A DNA stretch of 57,595 nucleotides from Cytophagaceae bacterium (lineage in GTDB: Bacteria; Bacteroidota; Bacteroidia; Cytophagales; Cytophagaceae), in assembly GCA_021151805.1 (NCBI GenBank), contig JAGKWN010000014.1, positions 1 to 57,595 on the forward strand. The letters are read 5' to 3'. A model generated the notes under the pieces. The model had not been told where the DNA came from and did no database searches. It saw nothing but the letters and a program-made list of their open reading frames with translations. Each line of letters starts with the position of its first letter. Within the stretch, counting starts at the first letter, position 1. The translations under genes were made by a program, and so were the position numbers. Shown piece by piece: positions 28,201 to 40,200 of the stretch.

Positions 28201-31200
28201 AAGTGTTGAAGTACCAATTGTTCCGGTAAACTTTACATTGGCTGGTCCGGATAAAGTTTGTCAGGGTGGACTTTCGCACTATGAAACAACAACGAAGGAC
28301 AAATCACCTGCAACCCTTTATACATGGTCTGTTAAAGGCGGATTGATCAGTTCAACGGCAAATAAAGGATATAACCTTACAGATATCGATATTACCTGGA
28401 GCACCTCTGGTACAGAAGGAACAGTATATTTAACGACATACAATGAATTATTGAAATGTGGTAAAACAGATTCCTTTAAAGTAGCATTACGGCCAACCTT
28501 TAAAATATCGGGTGCAACAGAAGTTTGTACAGGCGCATCTGCTGCTTATCAAACAGTGCCTTCTATCGGTACGGTGCAATGGCAGGTAGCTGGCACAGGA
28601 AATACCATTAATAGTACAACAGGTGCTGCAACCTGGGGCACTGCAGAAGGAACTTACAGACTTACGGCAGTTCCTGCAGATCTTACAATGGCATGTAATG
28701 CACAAGATACATTTTTGGTACATGTAAATGCGAAGCCGGTTGTGACAGCCATTACCGGTGAAACAGAAGTAGCCGTAAATTCTATTGATGTTTATACCGG
28801 CCAGGTAAATACGGATATTAATAATGTTGATTTCCTTTGGTCGTCTCCGGGAGGCGTGATCACTTCTGCATACCTGAATACAGTCACTATCCAGCGGAAT
28901 AGTTTTTCTCCGGATTATATTGCGCTAAGTGTTTCAACAAAAAAAGGAACATGTGCTTCAAACGAATTGCAGATCCATGTAAAGAAATTATTTGACTACA
29001 CCATTACCGGACCTGACACGGTTTGTATAACAACAAGCGCAACGTATACAGCAAATGTAAACCCAGGCCAGACCTCTGATTATTCCTGGAGAATGAATCA
29101 GGAAGGAACTCCGGTTAGTGGACAAACGTTTAACCCATTCTTTAAAAATGCCGGGTACCAGCAGATCGAACTTAAAGTTACGAGCAATGGTAAAGAATTT
29201 ATCGTGCGTAAAAATGTATATGTAAAATCTTCTCTTTCTAATATCGCTGTTGAAGGTCCGGTTGTTATTGACCCTGCCGGATTACAGACTGCCGTATACA
29301 CTGTTAAAAACTTTGCGAATACAAATTACATCGTAACGGTTACCGGCGGCGTTTTGCAATCAAATGTTAGTAATCAGCTTACCGTTAAATGGGGCGGTAC
29401 AGAACCATTCTCTATTCAGGTACAGGATCAGTTTGCATCACCGTTATGTAATGGTGTACCGGCGACCCTGCAGGTTAAGAAAGCAGTGGATATCGGAAAA
29501 GATATTTTTGCCAGCGGACCTGCCTGCTTAAATGCAAGGATTGATTATTCTTTCAAGCCGGATGACCTGACTAAAAATTTATCATGGAGCATTAGTGGTG
29601 GCGGCAGCATTACAAGCAGCGCGCAGAACACTGTTACCATTGAATGGAATCAAACAGGCACATATACATTAACATTAACATATGACCGTTTTGGTCCGCA
29701 AACGATCCAGATGCCGATTGTTGTGAATGGCTTACCATCGCCGGTTATTAATCCGGGAACGATTTGCGGAAGCAACAGCCTGAATATTTCTACAACGCAG
29801 GCATACCAAGGGTATGAATGGTTCCTGGCTGATGCGAAAACAGCATTCTCTGCTCAGGCAACACCGGCGGTTAATACAGAAGGTTTGTATTCAGTAAAGG
29901 TAACAGATAATAATGGTTGTGTAAATGCTGCCAGTAAGTACATTAAACAATTACCAATGCCTAAAGCATCTATCTTTACATTAGATGAAGTGGTTGTTTG
30001 CACCCAGGCCACAGCAGCGCTTACAAATATTAAATTATCTACGTTCGAAGGGCAGGACTATAAATATGAATGGTTTGAAAACAATTCGCCGGTATCAGCT
30101 CCCGCTGCTACACCATTCAGTCTTCCGGTACAGAAGCCTTTAAATCAGGAAGCCATATATGCGTACAAAGTTAAAGTATCATTAGAAAGCTGTGTACAGT
30201 ATGCAGATGTTAAGAATGTGATTGTAAGATCCTGCACGGGCGGTGGTGGTTCCATTGGTGGTGGTTGCAGCGATCCGGGAGTTGCATTTACAGTAGATCA
30301 GAATTCATTATGTCAGCCGTTCAAGTTTAACGCCGACCCATCTATTGCTGGTTTATCAGGACTTGGCTGGGATTTCGGAGATGGATCAACAGCAACAGGT
30401 CCTGCACCGACATATAAATACGCGGATGCTGGTATCTACAATGTGCAATTAACAAGAGGCTGCAGGTTTGATAGACAACCGGTAAAAGTGCTGGCGCGTG
30501 CGATCTTTAAACTTGACCAGCCGGGTTGTGTTGGCGAAGATTTAATTTTCAATGATTTGTCGGTTAACATTCCTTCAAATAAAATCATCAGCTGGAGATG
30601 GAACTTTGGTGACGGTTCTCCGGATGAAACCTATTCAGGCACAGGAGATCGCAACGGGAAACATAAATACACAACCGCTGGCCCATACACCGTAACATTA
30701 ACGGTGTATGCACAAAGCGATAATGCTGCACTACCTGTTTGTGCCTTTACAACACAAAATACCTATGATGTTAAGAAGCCGCCAGTGGCAGACTATATCA
30801 TTACTGCACCAGCATGTGTAGGCAATACATATAAATTTGTTGAACAAGGCAAATACGATCCATTGTATGGGAAGGCCCCTGTTAAATGGACGTTCAGCAA
30901 CGGGCAAACATCGGTGCGTGATACAACTTTGCAGCAGTTTGCTCCAGGCAACCAAACTGTATCACTTAAAGTTACCGATGGGTTGGGCTGTTCAAGCACA
31001 AAGTCATCAACTATAACAGTTACTGCTCCTGCAGTACTTGGCAAGATTACTGTTACATCAAAAGATACGCTTTTATGTAACGGCAGAAAAGTAACCTTAA
31101 GTTCACCTGTAACACAAAAACCGGGATATCAATGGTATAAAGACGGAGTATTGATCTCAAATGCCACAAACCAAACCTATGATGCTGCAACACCCGGAAA

Positions 31201-34200
31201 TTATAGCGTTTCATATTGGGTTACATCAACGTGTAATGCCGCTACAGAAGCCGTCAAGGTTAATAGCTTCGCGGTACCTAATTTAATCACCGGCAACAAA
31301 CTGAATTGCTCAGGCGGCATGTTGATGATAAGCAGTAATCTAAATCCTTCTGATTACTCATTCATCTGGAAACAGGATGGTACCAAGTTAAACAATAATG
31401 GTTCTGACTTGGTATTGTATAACATCACAACAGCAGCTACCGGTAATTATCAATTAACAGTTACCCAGAATGCAACTGGTTGCTTCGCCATCTTACCGGA
31501 TTATAAAGTAAACGTTAGCAACCCGCCTGCTAAGCCGGTTGTGAAAGCAGCAGCAGTAAATATCTGTTACAATACCGCTGCAGTCTTAAATACACCGGTT
31601 GTTAAATCCGGAAATGTATTTACCTGGTATGAAAACAACAGCAAGCTCGCTTCTACAGATACAGTGATTACTACAATGTTGTTGAAAAATGATGCGAGTT
31701 ATTCTGTTACTGTAAAAGAAACAGCTACGGGTTGTTCTACAGCATCAGATGATGTAATCATAAAAGTTGCTCCTGCTATCGGTGTTGTGATATCCGGTGA
31801 TTCATCTCTTTGTGAGCAGATCTCTTCAGAATTAAAATCAAATCTTGACAGCAAAGACTTTACATTTAAATGGTTTAAGAATAACCAGCCGTATGGCGGA
31901 GATGTAGCTAAGCTTACATTCTCAAACATTGCCAAAGCAGATTCAGGCCAGTATCAACTACAGGTAATTAGCAAAGGAACAACAAACCTGCTAGGATGTA
32001 CTGCTGTTTCGAATATCAAAACAATTAAGGTTAAACCTACAGCGGCAACGCCGGTGATTACGGGTGTAAGTGAGTTCTGTAGCGGCAACTCAATTGTTCT
32101 TACAACCAATCTTACAACTGATTTTGTTTGGAACACTGGCGCAGTAACACGTGCAATAACGGTTACTTCCGGTGGAACGTATTCGGTAACATCTACCAAC
32201 GTAGCTTCAAAATGTACTGTTACAGCAACCAAAACGGTTACACAAAATCCGATTCCTGATCTGAGTTTTGTACCTACAGGCGATTACTCAAGATGCGGCA
32301 CAAATAAAATAACCTTTGATGGTTTAAATAATTATCCGTTACAGACCTGGTATGTGAATGGGGTATTCTTCAGTGATAAAAAAGAAATCTATCCTACCAA
32401 ATCAGGAAACTATACGCTGAAGGTTACAACAAACAAAGGATGCGTAAGCATATCAGATACCATGAATATTGACGCGCTTGAATGTCCGTGTTATGTAACC
32501 AACGTCAATGACAGCGGAGACGGTTCATTGAGAGAAGCGATCAACTGTTCAAACAACAAGCCTGGTAAAGATGTAATCAAATTTTCGATCATTGGTACCG
32601 GACCGTTCACGATTAAACCAATTACACAGTTGCCAACACTGACAGATTCTGTCGTAATTGATGGCTTCACGCAATCAGGCGTTGACAAGTTTGATGTAAT
32701 TATTGACGGTACAAATATCTATTCTTCAAATGGTCTTGTGGTTGGGAGCGATCTTGCGAATGTGAAAATTTCAGGTCTTAGATTTTTAAACTTTGCAAAA
32801 GCAATCGTTTTATCAACGAATACAAAGAATATACTTGTTGAGCGCTCGCAATTTGTGAACAATTCCAATACGGCAGTAGAACTTAATTACGGTTCAACGG
32901 GAAATATTGTCCGTAAAAACTTCATTGATAAAGGGGCTGCAGGTATACATTTCGTAACCGGAGCAAAATACAACACAGTAGAACAGAATACCATTACAAA
33001 TGCTAAAAACGGTATTGCACTGGATGGCGCAAGCTATAATAAGATACAGTCGAATTTAATTTTTACTTCTTCTGAAGATGGCATCCTTCTGAATTCACAA
33101 TCGACATTCAACACGATTGTAGCCAATACCGTTGGGTCTTCTAACTATAACGGGATTCTGGTTGCACAGAACTGTAATTCAAATTCCCTGGATTCGAATT
33201 ACATCGGTGTAAATGTTTCCAGCGATATTGTATCAAATCTTAAGAACGGGATTTATATTTCTCCAAACGCGCGGAATACATCAATAACAGCAAATACCAT
33301 TGCTTCAAATACGGAGCATGGAATCTTTGTAGAAGGCAAAAGCAACCTGATCAAAAATAATTACATCGGTACAGATGCTGCAGGCAATACAAAACCAAAT
33401 GGCATGCATGGTATCTATTCAACAGCTGATAGTTTAAGAATAACAGGAAATACAATATCGGCAAATAACCAATACGGGGTTTATATTAAGGCTGCGTCTG
33501 CAACGATTCTTGCAAACACATTGGCAAACAATACGAGCGGGGGTATTTATATTGATGGAAGCAAAGATAGAATTTCTAAAAACATCATTACAAATACCAA
33601 TACTACCGTAAAAGCAATCAATTTACATTTAACAGCGAGTGCAGGTAATGCTGGTAAGGTGCCGGCTGTATTTAATAATTACAGAAGAGCACAATCCGGT
33701 GGTATTTTATTAAGCGGTACAACAACAGCAGCGGGCGACACCGTAGAAATATTCTATAACAATGACGTTGCGCAGCAGGCTTTATCATTTGCAGGAGCAA
33801 CGAAGGCAGATGCAACAGGTTATTGGGAAATTGAAATCCCTCAGGGGCCGGCTTTCAATCCGAATACGAAAAACTTCTATGTAAACACCGCAAGTAGTGG
33901 TGCTAATAATACCTCAGAATTGTCTGTACCATTCCTTACCGGTTGTTTCACGTGTGTGTGTACAGTTAAAAATACAAATGATGCAGGAACAGAATCCTTG
34001 CGTGCAGCAATTGATGAGTCTAACTTAGGAAACTGTTTAACGATCAAGTTTTCGATGACGTCTCCTGATACCATCAAACTTGTGACCGCTTTGAGTCCGT
34101 TACAGGTTCCTGTATCCATTGTAGGGCCTGTGTTTGGAGGTACGGATCCAATGATCTTTGTGAAAGGAACGGGAACATTCAACGGTCTTGTGGCTGCTAA

Positions 34201-37200
34201 AGATGGTGTTTCAATCACCGATTTAGGATTTACCAATTTCAAACAGGCAGTTGTTCTGAATTCAAATTCAAATGTTGTAAGTGATGTTACGATTATAAAC
34301 AGTACCAGACCAATTACCATTACGGGTAATAACTCTACAGTTCTATCAAGTGCAATTAATACAACATGGGCAACTTCCGGCAGCACGTTTAAGGCAGACA
34401 CCTTGGTATACATCACCGGTAAAGGCAACCAGCTTGGCGGAACAAATGCTGGCAACAAAATTACAAACGGCAATGTTGCGGGGGTGCTGGTAAATACAGG
34501 CGCTACAAACAGCATCTTAAATAACCAGATTACCAACAGTACACTGGCGATTAAGTTAACAAACAATGGAAATACGAATTACAGCAAACCGGCTAACATG
34601 GTTGGTTCTATTAATGGTACAGTAGCTACTGTACAGGGAACGGCAAGTCCTGGTGCTAAAATTCAATTGTTCTCCAGCACGTATGTGGCAGAGCAGGCGG
34701 TTGATTTTGTTGTTGAAGTTGTTGCAGACGCATCCGGAAACTGGACTGCGGTGATTCCTGCAGCAAAAATTGATATTACTAAAAACAATTATTTTGTAGC
34801 AACGGCAACAAGTCCTACGGGTAGTACATCGCAATTATCACCGGTGGTTCGTGTAGGTAATTTTGTTCAGGTGTGTTATGTAACCAATACAAAAGATGCC
34901 GGTGATGGTTCGTTGAGAGAAGCTGTGAACTGTGCAAACCAGGCAGGCGTTGGTGCCAACGGTGTAGCAGCAAGGATTGAATTCCAGCTGCCGCAAACAA
35001 ATAATGAAATTGCATTGCTTTCAGGGTTGGTTGTTACAAACAACTTTGGTGTAGAAGTAAATGCACGTGCAGTACCTGTAACCGTTAAAACAGCCAACAC
35101 TACATTGAATTGCTTCAACTGGGCTACGAACAATTTCAAAGTTAAAAACCTGTCGTTTGAAAATTTTGCGAATGCATTGTACTGTACAGGTACAAATGCC
35201 GTGATTGATTCAAACAGCTTTGTGAACAACAAGAATGCAATCTATGTAAGTGCTGCAGATACCATCATTCAGCAGGCGATCTCAAACAATTACTTCACTG
35301 GCGGAACAAGCAGCATTACCAGTGTGAAAGGTTCTTTGGTTGTCACGAAAAATACATTCGGTATTTCAAAAGCTGGTGTGGCCGGTCAAATCACTGGTTT
35401 TGGTATTGCTGTAAATCACGCACGCGCTGTCCAGGTAACAGATAACACGTTTGCAAATATTACGAAGAGTACATCTGCAACAATACCGGCAACTGCCAAT
35501 GGATATGTTATTTCATTGGAGAATGCATCATCGGTTGTTTCAACCAATACCATTACGGGTGATCCATCAACAGCGATACCGGCAGTGAGATTGTTGGGCA
35601 ATTCCAACTCAAGTGTTGTGTCAAATAAAATAACTTCCGCTGCGGAAGGTATCCTGTTTGATCATTGCAGTGGAGTAACGGTATATCAAAATAAATTGGC
35701 TGCTGTTACAAACAGAGGCTTACATTTGTTTAGAAGTCAGGGCATCAAAATATCGCAGAATACCATTACAGGACTTGCGGCAACAAAGAAGCCAATTGAA
35801 TTGAACCTGTCAACAGTAAATGTTTCGAACCTAAGTAAACAAACACCAGTAATTCTTACATCTACTTACCACGATGGACAACTCTTCCTTATTGGTGCAG
35901 CTGAAAAATTTGATGAAGTTGAAGTATTCTATTCAAACAGCAACCAGTGTGATCTGGTTAAATACATACAGAAATCTACGGCCGACTCCGTAGGGAACTG
36001 GATCATTTCTTTCCCGATTTCTGCAGCAGGCTCAGATACCTTATTCTTCCGGGCTGTATCAACGAAAGACATCATACAGTCTTCAGAAGCTTCAGCAGCC
36101 TTTGCACCAAAGCTGAAGATCTGTCTGGTTACAGTAGCATCGGATGCAGGTAGCGGCTCGCTTAGAGAAGCGATTGATAAAGCCAACCAGGATCAATGTA
36201 ACCTGATTCAGTTTGCTATTCCGGCTTCAGGTGTTGCCGAGATCAGGACAAGTTCTCAACTTCCTGACATCACTGCAAAACAATTGATTATCGATGGTAC
36301 ATCACAAAGCGGCTATAGAACAGGCTCGCCAACGGTAGCCGTTATCAATAATACAGTATATGGTTTCAACGGACAGAATGGAAACCAGCTGGATATTTAT
36401 GGAATGAAGATGGCAAACTTTGGTACGCCGATTAATATTCTGAATAGCAAAATCTCTAACCTGAATGATAACGTGATCGAAAACTTCACCAGCACGGCTA
36501 TTCAGGTTAAAACATCCGCGTTTACATACGGAACGGTAAACAACAACACGATCAGGACCCAGTCTGCATCCAGCGTCGGTATAGACCTGGATGGAACCGG
36601 CGGTGTAACGATTAATAAAAACCGCATTACTGGATTTACCAAAGTTGGTATAACGACTGCAAATGCGAACAACCAGAAAATAACCAATAATATGGTATTG
36701 TCTGCTGATACGATTACATCTGTAGGTATTGCGGTAAATGCATCTTCCGGTTGCTTTATCCAGGCAGATACAGTACGTAAGGCCGGAATCGGTATACAGG
36801 TTACCGGTGGAAATGGAAACCAAATCCTGTCAAACACTGCAGCGGTTGGCGATTCCATTTCAAAAGCCAACAAGCTGATTGTAAATAAATGCGGCATCTC
36901 AGTAATATCCAGCAGCAATTGTTCCATCACGTTGAATACCTTGAATGTGCTTGAAAAAGCAATCGCAGTGTCGAATAGCAACACTGCTCTGATCAATTCA
37001 AATACGTTGAAGAAAAGCAATGCCGGAATTTATTTGTCGAATGCTTCAAACGGAAGAGTCGCAAACAATACAATCGATTCTACAGCCATTGGGTTGAAGT
37101 TTGATAATTCAGCCGGAGTGGTTGTATTCAATAATTTGATTACGCGTTCACTGCAGTATGGTGTATTGTTGAATACAGGTTCTGATGGATGTAAGTTTAA

Positions 37201-40200
37201 TTCCAACCTGATTGGTGCGCGTTACCTGGGAGATCCTACGTATGCGGAAGGTGCAGGGATGCTGGTTAAATCTTCAAACAATTACATCGGTAACAATCCG
37301 ATTGGCGGTTATGAAAATCACATCAAGCAAAATAAAAAGGGTGGTGTTATTGTCGATGGCGGTAAGAATAACATTATTACATACAACTTCTTTTATAACA
37401 ATGATGTTACCAAAGGAAAACCTACAGCCTATGCAATCGGTTTAATCAACAATGGTAATAACACCAAACTGAAACCTGCGATCACTTCACATAAATGGAT
37501 CGATAACAAGTTACACGTATATGGAACAAATAATAATACCGTTTCCGATACGATTCATTTATACCTGGGTACCGGTGGCTATGAAGAAGTTTCTAAATTT
37601 TTAGGTGACACACTCTCAAGAACCGGCGGTAATTGGGAAGTAATTGTTGACACTGCTATTAGCAATAAAATCGCTAAAAGAACAACTTGGTATGTAGTAG
37701 CAACAGCAACGGATATCAATAGAAATACATCTCCATTGAGTGATATGTATATCCTGGGCGATTGCTATGTTACTTCATTAAAAGATACCACGGATAACGA
37801 TTATCCGCTTCCGAACACGCTTCGTATGGCGATGAAATGCGCCAACGGCCAGGCAAATCCGGTTGGCGTATACTTCAACGTTCCGGATGGCGGCGCGAAA
37901 GAAGTAAAACTTCAGATGAAGTTGTTGACATTGGATAATAAGTATGGTGTAAACTTCGACGGTAAGAATATTCCTGATGGCGTGATTGCAGGCATGAATG
38001 CACAGAAACTGGCATCTGCCGCATGGACAATTGCACCAACCAATGCTGCTTCAACCATAAAACAATTCGGGATTACCAATTCAAAGGATGGTCTGGAAAT
38101 TTTATCAGACAGCATTCTTGTTCAGAAATTACGATTTGATAAAATTACCGGTAATGGCCTTCTTGTAAGCAACAAGCGCAATATGGTTGACTCTTGTGTA
38201 TTTGATAGCGTTGCTGTTGGTATTCTGCCTTCGTCAGCGGCTGTTAAAACATCCATTACCAGAAGTATATTTAACCAAACAGTAACGGGAGTAAAAGCAG
38301 TAAGCGCCGATAGCTTAATGATCGCAACCAGCACATTCAATAACGGTGTAAAGACGGGCGTTGATATCAGCGGTTCAACACATGCAGCTATTAATGACAA
38401 TACATTTAACAGCAATGTAGCAACGGCGAAAGCCATTACGTGGGATAATACCAAAGGGAACATAAGTGGAAACAATGTGAACGCGCACTTTGTGCAGAAT
38501 CCGGTTTCTGTTTCAAACTCAACCGGCTTTACAGTAGCAGGAAATACATTCAGAGACAGTGCAGATGTATACTTACTGATTTCAGGTTCTTCAAAAGCGA
38601 ATGTGCTATCAAACGTGTTTGATCGTGCCAACCAGAACAGCATCAAAACAACAAATGTACAGCACTCCACAGTAATGTATAACCATGTAATGCAGGCGCG
38701 CAACGATGCATTCAACCTGGAAAACTCTTCAACGGTATTCATATCCAAGAATACCGTAAACAATGTTCGCTATACATCGAAAACAGATTCTGCTTTATGT
38801 ATCAATATTCATAAGGGTGAAACAACACAGTCGAACATTGGTAAACCGGAACCTAAGAAGCTTTCCTATGAAGTAAAAGCAGGTCCCGACCGCAGGGTAG
38901 GTATCTTTGTGAAAGGATATGCAGAACCGGGAGATAGTATTGAATTATTCTTCTCGGATTCGATCTCTGCATCGATGAATCAATACGTGGTGACAACATT
39001 CACCAAACCGGATGGTACCTGGGATGTGAAGATTCCGAGAGAGTTCTATTACAAGGATACCATACATTGGTATCACGTAATTGCTGTTGCCATGGATGCA
39101 GACAGCAATACATCGAAGACCTCTTCGGTTATTCATATTCCGCCAAGTACAACAAAGATTTATGTTTTGAATGAATACAATGCCGGTCCGAACTCATTGC
39201 GCCAGGCCCTGCTGGATGTTAACTATTCGGATCTGTATTCAACCGTTATATTCAGTATCAATTTGCCAGACGTTAAAGCGGGGCCTTATAACATCAAGAT
39301 CGACTCTTTATTTGATCCGATCTATAGCTACCGCGGATTTAAAATGGACGGTAATACGCAGAAGGAATTTGTCGGCATGGGCCCGGATCAGCGAATCCTG
39401 GTAAATGGTGCCAAGATCCAAGGCAACTTCGGTCTTGACCTAACCGACTCTTCAGATGTTTGTACATTGAAGAACATGTGGCTGACCAATACCAGAAATG
39501 GTTTGCGTGTAAGCAACAACAAGAATGAAATTGAGAAGTTCAATTTCATCAATACAGATTCATCCGGCGTTGCCAGACTGGACACTGCTGTTGTAATACA
39601 CGGCAAGGAAAATAAACTGAAAAACATTTTTGTTTCAGATTATACACTTGGGGTATTGCTGCAACATAAAGCCGGTAAAAATGAATTTACCGCATCGGTG
39701 CTGGACAGCGTTTCCATGGGTATTTCGTTAAGAGATAGTGTTTACAGTTCACTGATTGCAAAAAATACATTGACGAATACCGAGATCTATGCTGTTAAGA
39801 TAGACTCTGCAGCCGGTGATAATAAAATTGACCACAACATATTCGGTAAGCAGAATAAGCCGGTGAAAGGAGATGTTATTGTTATTAATGAAAGTAATAA
39901 CCAAACGGTTGTTTACAACAGAATCTCATATTTTGAAAAGAACACGACACAGGCAACAGATTCAACAGCCATTACAATCAAAGGAAAATCTTCCGGCAAT
40001 TATATTTATGCCAACAGAATCGGGCTGGACTCATTGGGTAAAGCGGTTAACCGCGCAGATGTAAGAGGTATTGTGATCAAGGCTACTGCCAGCAGTGTGC
40101 CGGTATCCAACTCAATCATCGGAAATGAGATTAATGGCACAAATGCCGGAGCGATCTATGTATACAAATCGTCTCAGGATTTGATCAGTGAAAACATCAT

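Noticed and set aside
33877..34566. Long minus-strand open frame inside the giant adhesin (and similar ones at 38122-38763, 36302-37020)
   Set aside because: They are Val/Leu/Thr-rich shadows of the Asn/Thr-rich repeat protein on the plus strand, with no family signature or spacing of real genes.
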